Positions 10,286-22,273 of a stretch of 64,000 nt of DNA are shown one piece after another. Both the position numbers and the translations under genes were made by a program. The notes beneath the pieces are model-generated. The model was not told the DNA's origin, ran no database searches, and was given only the letters and a program-made list of their open reading frames with translations. Source of the stretch: Excoecaria cochinchinensis (taxonomy: Eukaryota > Streptophyta > Magnoliopsida > Malpighiales > Euphorbiaceae); NCBI GenBank assembly GCA_947683425.1, contig CANTUQ010000101.1, forward strand, positions 29,225,001 to 29,289,000, given 5' to 3'. Position 1 is the first letter of the stretch. The number at the start of each line of letters is the position of its first letter.

Positions 10286-13200
10286 ATGGAAGTTCGAGCC
10301 TTAGCAGGGTTTTGGCCTTCGATCTTTCATCTCATTTTGTTCTTTACTAAACAATAACATGGTTGGCACCGTCTGCCTATTGTCTCAGTAATTTAGGAAA
10401 TGAAACAGATCGAATTGCTCTTTTGGAATTCAAAGCCAAGATTTCCAATGACCCTTTTGGCATCTTGAGCTCATGGAAGGATTCTGCAAACTTCTGCAAA
10501 TGGCAAGGAGTTACTCGTGGCAGTAAAAATCAGAGAGTTATTTCTGTAGACCTGCCTGAGGCAAGCTTGATGGGGACCTTATCTTCTTATATCAGAAATC
10601 TCAACTTTTTAAGGATCCTTAACCTTCCAAACAACAAATTCCATGGAGAAATTCCTGAACAAATTGGCTTCCTTTCCGACTCAGATATCTCAATATCACA
10701 TTCAACACCTTTGGAGGAGAAATTCCAGCCAACATCAGCTACTGCTCCAACCTCTAGTTCTTGGATTTGTACAATAACAATTTAGTGGGGAAAATTCCTT
10801 CTGACTTGGGCTTTTTGAAAAAGCTTGAGATAATTTTTCTTGGTAGAAATAAACTCACAAGAGAGATCCCACATTCCTTTGGAAATCTATCTTCTCTAAT
10901 ATTTATTACTTTGGGAGAGAATCATCTGCAGGGAAATATTCTGAATGATTTGGGAAGATCGACAAGATTAATTTATTTTCAAGCATCGGTGAATAACCTG
11001 ACAGGTACAATCCCTTCCGCATTTTTCAATATTTCAAGTATATATATCTTCCTTTAATGTTACTTCAAATCAATTGGAAGGAAGTCTCCCACCAAACATA
11101 GGCCTTAGTCTTCCTAACTTGAGAAGTTTGTCATTGGTGGAAACCAAATCCATGGAAGTATTCCAGTTTCATTCACCAATGTTTCTCAACTTCAAATAAT
11201 TGGCTTCTCTAACAACATGATGACTGGTCAAGTTCCTAATGATCTTGGATATCTGAAGAATCTCAGGCGGCTGAATATGGAATTCAATTTTCTGGGAAAT
11301 AATGCAAGCTCAGACCATGGATTTGGTTTCCACCAATGACAAACTTCTCTGTAGCCAACATGTCTAGCCTTCATACATTGTATATAGCCAATAATCAAAT
11401 ATATGGCGAAATTCCATCAGAGCTTGGGAACCTTGTCAATTATTGTACATTACATATATGTCAAATAATCTTGTTTCTGGTTCAATACCAGATGTAGGGT
11501 GTGCAAATGGTCGGTTCGGTTCGTTTTTTGGACCGAACCGAATAAACCGAAAATCGAACTTGAGAAATTTTTCGAACCGAACCGCGGACCGAAACCGAAT
11601 AAACAGAAATAATTTCGGTCGGTTCGGTCTGGTCCAATCGGTTCTTCATAAATATAGATTTTTTTAAGATTTTTAACTTATATGGATTCATAAATTAAAT
11701 TAACTTATATTTAACAAAATAAAACCATTTAAAATAACTAAAAGGAAAAAAATATACATAAATTTTTCATATTATTTTCCTAATAAATACTAAGTAAAAT
11801 TATACTAAAAAAATACACATTAAAAATAGATACAACATAAATTTTTATTAATAATACATTCAATATATTTTAATTAAAAAAATATACATGTAAATAAATA
11901 TAACTATAGTGTATAGTTAGGTTTAGATTATATATATATATAAAAGAAAAATAGTGATCTTAAAAAATTTCGGTCGGTTTAGTTTCTTCGTTTTACAATC
12001 ATAAGAACCGAACCGAAATATCCGAAATTTTATTTCGGTTTAGAACTGAACGGACCGAAAATCGAAATTCATTCGGTTCGGTTCGATTTCGGTTCGGTTT
12101 TTCACAGCCCTAACCATATGGTTTAGGGATGCTTGTAAAGTTGCAAGCTTTGGCTTTGTCTGAAAATAAACTAACTGGATTAATCCCACAATCTCTATGT
12201 AACATCACCCAGCTAACTGAGCTTTCTTTATCTCAAAACAAATTAGGAGGAGACCTAACTAGTATTGAAAGCTGCAAAAATCTGCAAAAGTTGGATATTT
12301 CAGTAAATCATTTAGCTGGGAGCGCACCAAAGCAAATGACTCAACTCTATGAATTTGTATCTCTTAATTTATCACAAAATGCATTGACAGGTCACGCACC
12401 CTTAGAAGTTGGTAACCTGAAAAATATTGAGTTAGATGGCTCCGAAAATAAATTGTCTGGGGAAATTCCCGAGACAATAGGTGAATGTTTGAGCTTAGAA
12501 TATCTCAGAATGCAGAGCAATCTGCTCAAGGAGATATTCCTTCATCCGTTGCTTCCTTGAAAGGTCTCCAAGTATTGGACCTGTCAAGGAATAACTTATC
12601 AGGAAATATCCCGAAAGAGCTACAGGTTCTCATCTTCTTGCAGTATCTTAACCTCTCTTTCAACAATCTTGAGGCGGAAGTACCAAAAGCAGGAGCGTTC
12701 AACAATTTATGTCCATTTTGACTTAATGGAAACAGTAATCTATGTGCATGGTGGTATCCCAGAGTTGAAGCTGCCTGCATGCCCTGTCAATGCAAAGAAA
12801 CAGGAAAAGCCTATCGAAGCCATTATCCTGCAGCAATCATTACTTCAATTGTGATTTTCATTGAAATAACTTTCTTCTATGTTTCCCGGCAGTGGCACTC
12901 AAGAAAGAATCCATCTTCAACACTCTTTGATGTTTATAAGCTTCCTCGAATTTCATACAAGTAACTGTTGCAAGCAACCAATTTCTCTTCAGACAACATT
13001 ATCGCAGAAGGTAGTTTTGGCTTAGTATATAGAGGAAGCCTTGATATTCAAGGACCAAGGTTTGTTGCTATTAAGTACTAAAACTTCAACAACACGGCGC
13101 TTCTGAGAGCTTTCTTACCGAGTGCAGTGCATTGCGGAACTTTAGGCACAGAAATTTGGTAAAGATCTTGACATACTGCTGTAGCATTGATTTAAAAGGC

Positions 13201-13875
13201 AATGACTTCAAAGCTATGGTTTGATTTCTTGGAAAATGGGAGTTTAGAATGTGGCTGCATTAAAAAGAAGATGGCTGTAGTGAGTTAATGAGTTTAAGCC
13301 TTCTTCAAAGGCTTTAGGTTGCAATTGATGTGTCATCAGCTTACATTATCTTCATGATAATAGTGAAATGCCAATTGTTCACTGTGACTTGAAGCCAAGC
13401 AATATTCTTTTCGATAGAAATATGACAGCTCATGTGAGTGATTTTGGATTAGCAAGGCTGCTGTTGAATTTCACCAATAGTTCTTCACATGCAGAAATTA
13501 GCTCAACTGGCATGAAAGGAACTATAGGATATATTGCTCCAGGTATACTTTCAGATGCTTCACTTTATTAAATTATCACCAATGTTATAGGCTGAGAATT
13601 TTCTTCTTTTAGAAATGCATTGCTTGTATTTGCAATGTAATGCTCATGTATTGTTTATGTACTGCAGAGTATGGGTTAGGGCAACAGGTAACAAAATATG
13701 GAGATATATATAGCTTTGGAATAATTTTATTGGAAACTTTCACAGGATGAAAGCCAACTGATCAAATATTTACAGATTGTTTAAATCTGTATAACTTTGT
13801 GAAAACTAATCTCCTTGGACAAGTCGTTAAGATTTTAGATCTTATGCTTAGATTAGAATCTATGGAAGTTAATGC
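10286..13875 (+). pseudogene. LRR receptor kinase pseudogene (subfamily XII-like), copy H
   Basis: The order of a full receptor can be followed: a signal peptide start at 10286 (MEVRALAGFWPS), LRRNT (NETDRIALLEFKAKISNDP), LRRs, a membrane segment near 12830, a kinase with EGSFGLVYRG at about 13008, HCDLKPSNILFD at about 13378 and DFGLAR at about 13440. A 125-nt intron (13543-13667) follows, then YGDIYSFGIILLE. Lesions are many: a stop soon after the signal peptide, a 1-nt loss near 10673, frameshifts near 10770 and 11060, a 618-bp MITE at 11495-12112, TAA at about 12963, and several stops in the kinase. The copy ends abruptly at a copia LTR (13876). It is the oldest and most degraded long copy of the cluster. 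Confidence 0.85.
11495..12112. mobile_element. hAT-like MITE with CGGTTCGGTT-rich ends
   Basis: The element starts TAGGGTGTGCAAA and ends TTCACAGCCCTA, imperfect inverted termini, with inverted CGGTTCGG/CCGAACCG clusters behind each end. It is flanked by ACCAGATG (11487-11494) and ACCATATG (12113-12120), an 8-bp target duplication with one mismatch, as expected of hAT elements. It interrupts an LRR codon series that resumes on the other side. The interior is AT-rich and non-coding. Confidence 0.75.
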
Positions 13876-14323
13876 TGTTAGATGTATGGCCGGATTAAAA
13901 GTCTATTCGGTTCATACTTCTATTTACATTAAATTCATATTAAGTTATAATTAAAATTATCTTTTATTTAATAGTATATTAAATTTTAACCGTTAAATTA
14001 GTATTTGATGGACGTACTAGATCTAAAATTAAAAAAGTATATAAATTAGTCATCTCTCTACCCTAATTAAGTTTTTGCAAACAAAATAAAATACATAAGG
14101 ATCGTATTTTAGTTTTCCATCAAGCATCTGCTGCATAAAAAGAGTTGAGGGAGAGAAACTAGTTTAAAGTTCGTGATCATCAGATTTCTCTTCATTATGT
14201 CGAATTCCGCTCAAGGTAAGTGATCTATTCATTTTTTCTACGTGATTATTATTATATTCAAAATCTGAATGAGTATTATTGTTTATGATAATATTTGTAT
14301 GAAATTAATATCGAAAACTTACA
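13876..14323 (+). repeat. 5' LTR of copia-1
   Basis: This 448-bp LTR has the same length class as the 450-bp 3' LTR of the related minus-strand element at 47474-47923. It contains ATG at 14197 followed by a GTAAG donor at 14216, discussed as a finding. Confidence 0.8.
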
Positions 14324-14904
14324 TGTGGTATCAGAGCTATAGATTTTGAATAAATAATAATCCTTACATTATTTATTTGATTTACAATCAATTATGATGT
14401 TTATGAAAAATTATGATGTTGATTGTGAATATTAGGGGTGTATACGGTTCTGGATCTTCCTGTACCGAACCGAAATACCGAATAAAAAGATCCAGAACCG
14501 AATTGTACCGTTGACTTTTTTTACTAGAACTGAACCGAATTGTACTGTTGACTTTTTTATTAGAACCGAACCGAATTGTACTGGAACCGAATCGAGAACC
14601 GTATTGAACCGTACAGAACTGTTCTGTACTGAATTGGACCGAAATAACCGATATTTATTAATTATTATATATAATATTATTAATTTATATATAAATATTA
14701 TTTATAATTTCTATTATATCGTTATTATATAAATTTAATTTCATAATTATTTGTATTTTTTTGAAACTTTTATAATTATTTGTATTAAATATTTTAATGT
14801 ATGAAATTAATATAATAAATAGTTAATAAATTAAAATAATATTTTTATTATTAATAAGATAAATTTAATTATGATATCTATATGAATGTCCAATTAAAAT
14901 AACT

Positions 14905-16060
14905 TGTATTTAATTTAATTTACACTTAGTGTTACTTAACTACTACATAATTTTTCATTTTGTACAAATATTTATATACACACACAAATATAGTTTTTAT
15001 ATCAATGAAATTTTACTAATTAATATAATTATATGAGTATATAATTATCTTACCAATTAATTTCATTTACTTTTAATATCGCTCAACTAGTATTTATCTA
15101 TTGTAAGTCAATAATTTAATTATATATAATTGAATTTTACAAATTAATATAACTATATAAGTATGTAATCAGCTTACTAATTAATTTCATTTATTCTTAT
15201 TATCACTCAACTAGTACTCATATATATTTTTTGTACAATACCTGTATGAATAATTGAGTATATAAATTAATAATATAATTATATATAATGAAATTTACCA
15301 ATTCAATTCATATAATTATATAAATATATAATCATCTTACCAATTAATTTCATTTGTTTTTAGTATCACTCAACTAATAATTATATATTTTGGCACAATA
15401 CATATATGAGTAATTGAGTTGTAACTTAATAATTTAATTATATATAATTAAATTTTACTAATTTGTATTTAATTTAATTTAACTTTAATGTCACTCAACC
15501 ACTACTTAATTTTTTTTTTACAAATATTTATATACACAATCACTTTACCAATTAATTTTATTTACTTTTAATGCTACTTTTACATTCACCCTTATAGTTA
15601 TTAACTATAATATTAATTAATAATCTTTTAACTATTAAGCCAAATTTAATGAAATTGAATATAATAACTGATCCAAAATAATATATATGGATGAATTCTA
15701 AGCATATAATCAGTCGATGCTGTATATATACTTACCTTATCAATTAATTTCATTTATATTTAGTATCACTCAATTAGTAATTATCTATTTTGACACAATA
15801 TATATTTGAATAATTGATTTATTTTAATAATTTAATTATATATAAATGAATAATTTATTATATAATCATTTTATCAATTAATTTCATTTGCTTCTAGTGT
15901 CACTCGACTAATACTCATATATTTATATTACAATACCTATATGAATATGTAAATTAAAAATAAAATTATATATAATTATTTATAATAAAATTTTAATTTC
16001 TTTTATTTTTAGCGTTACTCAACTAATACTCATCTGTATTTAGCACAATATTTATAAGAG
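14905..16060. repeat. Degenerate tandem repeat inside the hAT-like element
   Basis: Units containing ACCAATTAATTTCATTT, then a short T-rich stretch, then TATCACTCAACTAGTA recur at about 15052, 15176, 15338, 15739 and 15873, with more diverged copies at about 14911, 15465, 15535 and 15990. Spacing is about 120-160 bp with gaps. The role is unknown. Confidence 0.6.
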
Positions 16061-16661
16061 TAATTGAAAATTTATTTTAATAATATAATTATATACAATT
16101 ATTACATTAATAAAATTTTGTTAATTAATATATAATATAATTATATAAGTATATAATTATCTTATTAATTAAATTTTTTTAGAGCAAATTAAGAATAAAA
16201 TTTGAAAAATTTTAGTAGAAATATTTTTTATTTTAAGTTTTGGAGGAAAATGTTAATATTTGGAGGGAATTGAAATATTTGGAGGGAATCTAATGCGGAC
16301 GAGTTGGATTTTCAGTATTTGGAGCGAGTTGAACGGGCCAATCGTTATTAATTATTGTTTTTGTTATAACTTTTGATATAGGTGTCTGTTTGCTTATTAT
16401 TATATGTTTCCGAAAAGCTCATTTCAACCCGGTTGACTTTTACAAATTGTAGTCTCCCGTAACAGTCCATTTCGTGCCTCAAAAATAAAGTTTGAGCTTT
16501 CGTTTTTCAATTTGAAGTTTTAGGGGTATTATTGTAATTTTTTTATTTTTTTCATATAAATTGTTTGTTATCTTAGTTTGGAGGAGAGTTTTCAACTTGG
16601 AATAAAATTCTTTTATTTTGAGGTATTTTTGCTGCGTCAAAATCTGACCGGTTTTATATTT

Positions 16662-16664
<3 letters not shown>

Positions 16665-16701
<37 letters not shown>
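16665..16701. repeat. (TA)n microsatellite
   Basis: An uninterrupted run of about 18 TA dinucleotides. Confidence 0.9.
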
Positions 16702-16702
<1 letters not shown>

Positions 16703-17459
16703 AAAATAAATTAAAAAAAATCTAAATCGTGCATGCCTCTTTATTTTCTGTCTCGAAATCATGTCAAGCCCCACAATTTTTTCTATTTTTTCCGTTGGTT
16801 TTAACTTATACTTGCATTTCCTTATTCTCGTCGCTGCCACCGTCATTTTCGCGACTACATCTAAAAGTAAGGATAAATCATACACAACTTTTGATTTTGT
16901 GGTATTCGTTAATAGTATGTTATTAGTTAGTTAAAAATTTGATCAATAGACTTGTACATAAGTTTTAATTAAGATGATCATTATGGATGAATTACCAATT
17001 AATTTTATTAAATATTATGATTTTACGAAATTTATGGAATTAATTTATCTCGAATTTAAAATTTTATTTAAAGTAACTATTATTAAAATATGTTTTTCTT
17101 TTTTCATAAATAAGAGGGATAAATTGAAATATTTTCTTAAAATTGAATGCAAAATTATATGTACTTGTTGAGATATTTTAATTATATTTGTATTTATTAT
17201 TGTGTATAATTATATTGTAAATTTTTAAAAATATTGAATTATCCGAAATAGCGTATTTTATTGTCTTGTTTTGTTTTGTACCAAAATAACCGAATAACCG
17301 AACTGAACTGTACTGAAAATTATAAGAACCGTACTGAACTGTACCGAAATTAATAAGAACCGAACTGTACCGAAATTTATAAGAACCGAAATTTCAATAC
17401 AATACGGAGATTTGTAAAGGACCGAACTGGACCGAACTGTGTACACCCCTAGTAAATAT

Positions 17460-18585
17460 TATGATGTTCATAAAATTTAGGATTTTGCATCAAAATTATT
17501 TTTTTTCCTAAATAAAAAAAAATATACTGTTGCCGTATGCTTTAAGGGGATAATGAAGAAATTGGCACAAAATTAATTGTTGGCTAAATTAGGATTGTTG
17601 CTGCAGTAAAGAAATTGATGGCAGCGGGATGGTTAACACATAAAACAAAACCTTTGTTTAGGTCAACATTAAGAAAAAAAAGGAAAAGTTGGTTGCCGCC
17701 GCAATTAACTGTTGATGCAAGGAATATTTTATTTAGGGTATTTAGGACAACCTAAATAAAATAAAAGAAATTTATGGTGTTGCCGGCATAATGACTAATG
17801 AAATAAGTTTGTTTGCTGCCCAAGCAGCAGCCAATGCATACGGCTAGAATGATTTTAGGGTAACAATTTACATAATAATAATAAATTAATATTATTGTTG
17901 TTGCTGTAATGAATCACTTTCTAATGTAGGAAGTTGTATCAAATTATGATTGTTTTATTTGGATTCGTTTGAAATTATTGTTTATGGTAAATTACTATTT
18001 TGATCCATAAAGTTTTATATTGGATGAATTGATTTTTTAAAGTTTTATTTTCTTACATTTTAGTTATATTAATGATATTTTGACTAAAATAAATAAATAA
18101 ATTTAATCTAATTTCATCTTTTAGCATATATTATGATGTGTTACTATATATATATAAATATATTAGTATTATACTTGTTTAATTGTACGACATAATGATT
18201 AAAATTAATTTGTTAGTCATCAAAGTGGCCAAATTAATTTGAATGTGTAGTCATATAATTTATGTATTTTAACAAATGCTATTATAAAAAAAAGAATTAT
18301 TGGTTGATAGAAATTAAGGAATTTAACCAAAGGTAAATCAATGTTCTACAACTAATAAATATAAAGGAGAAAATTAATATACTATTGTCACATATATATA
18401 GTTATCCAAAGATGCTATATATATTTGGTAAAGTTTATTTAATTTTCTCATAAAGTTTAAATAGCATTCTAATGATAGTAATGATATGTATTGTTGTGTT
18501 TACCCAAAGGAAACCTGTAATATATATTTAATGCATGTGTTTCCTGTATGAATCTATTAATAAGTGAGTGTTTATATATTTGCAG
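17460..18585 (+). other. Copia-1 untranslated leader, right of the hAT insertion
   Basis: AT-rich leader of the element between PBS and gag. It ends with a pyrimidine-poor but plausible splice acceptor TTTGCAG (18579-18585). Part of it (about 18240 onward) is also found in the minus-strand relative near 49080-49430, which supports its belonging to the element and not to the host. Confidence 0.6.
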
Positions 18586-19385
18586 CTATTAGCCTTCACT
18601 CTCAAACTTCTTCTGTTACCTTACTCACCGGTGTGAATTTTTCTGGATGGAGCGAGCAAGTCACTTTCCATTTAGGTGCTTTGGATCTTGACTTGGCGCT
18701 ATTAGAGGATAAGCCTACTGACATTAATGATACTAGTACAGAGACTGAAAATGCACACCATAAGGCATGAATAAGGTCTAATAGATTATGCTTGAATTTT
18801 ATGCGAATGATAATTGCCAACAACATTAAGTCTACTCTTCCTAGCACTGAAAATCAGAATGCCAAAGATTTTCTTAAGCTAGTGGAAAATAAGTTTCGTT
18901 CTGCTGATAAGTCACTTGCAGAGACACTTATGGCTGAACTCACGACCATAAAGTTTGATGGGTCAAAGAGAATGCAGCAACATGTCCTTGAAATGACCAA
19001 TATTGCAGCAAGATTTAAGACACTAGGTATGACTGTGCAAGACTCCTTCTTAGTGCAGTTTATCATGAACTCATTTCCTGCTGAATATGGACCGTTCCAC
19101 ATCTATTATAATGCATTAAGGGATAAGTGGAACATTGATGAACTGTCCAGTAAACTTATTCAGGAGGAAGCAAGATTGAAGAAACAATGAGTTCATTCTA
19201 TTAACCTAGTGGGTTAAGGAACTGGAAAAAGACTCAAACCAAAAGCCAATAATTTCAAGAAAAAGGAACCTACTAAAGTTCCACAGGTTGGTAATGATGA
19301 AAAGAAGGGACAAAAATTCGATAAATGTCACTTCTGCAAGAAGCAAGGACATTATCAGAAGGATTGTTTAAAATGTAAGGCTTTG
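18586..19385 (+). pseudogene. Copia-1 gag with CCHC zinc knuckle
   Basis: The UBN2-type gag reads LTGVNFSGWSEQVTFHLG, LLEDKP, then an AHHKA stop (TGA at about 18768) and continues FMRMIIANNIKSTLP to RLKKQ with TGA at 19188-19190. A CX2CX4HX4C knuckle (CHFCKKQGHYQKDC) lies at about 19327-19368. Gag coats the RNA in virus-like particles. At least two stops make it non-functional. Confidence 0.8.
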
Positions 19386-19709
19386 TTCGAAAAGAAAGGT
19401 ATACATTATATTTCTGTATGCTTTGAATCAAACTTATCTGAAGTTCCTTTTAATACTTGGTGGTTTGATTCTGATGCCACTACTCATGTTTCTAATATTA
19501 TGCAGGGATTCCTTTCAATCAAAATCATAAGCCCAACTAGCAACTTTCTATTTATGGAGAACCAAATGAAGGCCCCAATTGAAGGTGTAGGGACTTATCG
19601 ATTGATATTAGATACATGACATCACTTGGATCTAATGAACACTCTTTATGTACCTTCGATTTCTAAAAATTTAATTTATATTTCTAGACTTCATGTTAGT
19701 AGATATACC

Positions 19710-21142
19710 TGTGACGCGCGCGAGCCGGAATCCCTGCTGCCGCCCCTTTGACCGCCCGCTTGAGGGCAATCGGGCAATTGAGGGTCCGCTGATAGCTTGC
19801 AATAAATCGCAAGTGCGTTTATATTGGGCAACAAGTAGGTTTCATGGAGTCGCCACCCAATAGAATATTGGGAAAGTTTCTCTCGCCTCAGAGAGCCTAA
19901 GACTGCGCTTAGTATCCATTTTGGGCCAACCAAAGGGGTCTTGGAAGGTAAACCTCTCGCCCTAAGGAGCCTAGGATTAACGTCAAAATCTCGTGACACA
20001 AGAGGTGTCTTGGAGGGTAAACCTCTCGCCTCTTTGAGCCCAAAAACCAGAGATGGTTCGGGACTTCTCATTTATTCATACCTTAGTTAAGTTAAAATTG
20101 AGTTTTGAATTTAAGATTTTATCCCATTTCTCAAACGTTTTAATGCAATAATTAGAGCGCAAGTTGGTCATCCAAGAAAAAACATTAAATGTAAGCATAC
20201 TTAAGATAAAGTGCATAAAAATAAATTACAACAAAACTAGGGGCGTAATACAACCCCCATTGTAAAATAAATGTAAATCATGCATAAAACGGGTTATTTA
20301 TTAAAGATGAGGACATTGGTCCTCACATGCATAATTAAAGAAACTAATTTTGAAGTGACAATTTATTTGGATAAAAAATTAGGACATTGGTCCCAGTTTA
20401 TTAGAAAAAAGGTTCCAAGTTAATTTAATAAAAATAGTTTTGTGACTTTTGATTAACGTGCATGAAAAATAAATTTATTACAAATTACATATTAAATAAT
20501 AAACTACAAATAATGGGAAACAATAAAAATGACAAATTAATTAACTCCCAAATAGCATCTTTAAATCTCCATGGGCTCCCACTTGGAATTGAAAAGGCTC
20601 ACACATGAAAAATAAGTATTGAAATAAAAACAAATAAAAATAATGTTAGTAATAAAAAATGGATTTAAACATATAACATGTAAAAATGAATTAAAATAAA
20701 TAAAAACAACATGCACAATGTATGACAAATTAATTAGATGGCAAAATAAAATAAACATATTAACATATTAACATTTATCATGCATAAATAAAATTTATAA
20801 AATTTAACATGCATGAAAAACATGAATAATAATAATGATGATGATAAAAATAATAAATTATAATAGACAAAACTAATAAAAATAACAATAATGATAATAA
20901 TAATAATAACAATGATAACAATAATCACAATAATAATAATAATAATAATGACAAATAATAATGATGATGATAATATCAAAGAATATGAACAATCCAATTA
21001 AACATGCAAGCAATGATAATAAATAATAATAATAAATCCAAAGAGTATGAACAATCAAATTAAATATGCAAGTAATGATAATAAATAATAATAATAAATC
21101 CAAAGAGTATGAACAATCAAATTAAATATGCAAGCAATGATA

Positions 21143-21203
<61 letters not shown>

Positions 21204-22273
21204 GAAGATGAACAACATGAACAATTAAATAAAAATAATATGAACAAAAATAATAGCATGAACAATTAAAGAAGAAATAAGAACAAAAAAAATAATAGAT
21301 CTAAAAGAATTTACATGATGATTAATTAAATACAATTAAAAGAATAAGAAAAGAATAAAATGATAGAACTAAAAGAATTTACATGTTAATTAAATAAATA
21401 AAAACAAAAAAAATAAAAATAAAATTAATTTAAGAAATTGAGCCAAGAATAATTACCCTCAAATTTATCTTGAAGAGATGAAGGTAGATGATCCAATTCT
21501 TTGTCTTGATTTGAAGAATGTGATTAGAAAAATAAAATATTGAAAGATGAATTTTTCTCAAGAACAAACAATTAATTGTTTGTCTCAAAGTAGAAAATTA
21601 TTTGATTGAAAATAAGAAAATTCTCAAGAACAAAAATAGTTATTTTTTACCTTAAGAATTGCTAGAAATTTCTTTAGAAATTGAGAGAATTTGTGCTTGA
21701 AAAAATATTTTCTAAAGAAAATCCCCTCTAATTCCCCCTAAAAAACTCTTTTTATTCCCCTTAAAATTCAGTTTTTTTAATTAAGAAATTAAATTAATTT
21801 AATTCCCATAATTACAAAAAACCACTGAATTTATTGGGTTGGAAGATAGAAGGCTTTTTGAATTAAATTTTGCAAAAAAAATGAGTTAAAAAGCATTTAA
21901 AATCAAGAATTTATGGCAAAAAAGGCCAAAATAGGCAAAACGGACGAACAGGGGCGCGAAGGGGCGACCGACGGCCTGCCCGTCCGAAGGCGCGACAGAC
22001 GGCCTGCCCGCCTGAAGGTGCGACCGACGGCCAGCCTGTCCCTCTCGCGGAAATTTTTTTTTTTTATAAAATATTATAATTTAAAAACTCACTTTTTTCA
22101 TCACAAAATAAATTTTAAAATACTTTTGAAATACATTTTTATTAAATTTTAAAACAACAAATCGACAAGAAAATCGTCACTTCCAACTTCATTCTTTTTG
22201 CCTATAGATCGGCACACTTAATTTCATCATTGGGTAATCCTGATCTATGCTGCCTCGGGACCCGGTGTCTACA
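19710..22273. mobile_element. Solo LTR, 2564 bp, inserted in copia-1
   Basis: The segment starts TGTGACGCGCGC and ends GGTGTCTACA and is flanked by a perfect 5-bp duplication ATACC (19705-19709 and 22274-22278). Removing it restores the copia-1 frame at the break. No PBS, PPT or coding domain is seen, so it is read as a solo LTR. Its GC-rich start, 'gagtcgccacc' motif and long AT-rich middle resemble the long LTRs of Tat/Ogre-type gypsy elements; that lineage call is tentative. Confidence 0.75.
20820..21202. repeat. AAT-rich microsatellite tract
   Basis: Imperfect AAT/GAT triplets culminate in a clean (AAT)n run at 21143-21202, with a 55-bp unit (CAAGTAATGATAATAAATAA ... AAAGAGTATGAACAATC) repeated about three times just before it. 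Open frames here are composition artefacts. Confidence 0.85.

Larger units (their letters stand above)
14433..17451. mobile_element. 3-kb non-autonomous hAT-like element
   Basis: The ends TAGGGGTGTATAC and GTGTACACCCCTA are inverted repeats. They are followed inward by clusters of ACCGAACCGAA-type and ACCGAACTG motifs. Flanking 8-mers GTGAATAT (14425-14432) and GTAAATAT (17452-17459) form a target duplication with one mismatch. The termini resemble the 618-bp MITE at 11495. The interior is about 2 kb of very AT-rich sequence with a degenerate tandem repeat; no transposase is seen. It sits in the leader of copia-1, just after the PBS. Confidence 0.75.

Noticed and set aside
14433..17451. Autonomous hAT transposase inside the 3-kb element
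   Set aside because: No long ORF or hAT dimerisation motif exists; the interior is AT-rich repeat.
20734..21103. Minus-strand ORFs rich in Ile/Tyr/Val
   Set aside because: They are translations of AAT/GAT microsatellite DNA within the solo LTR.
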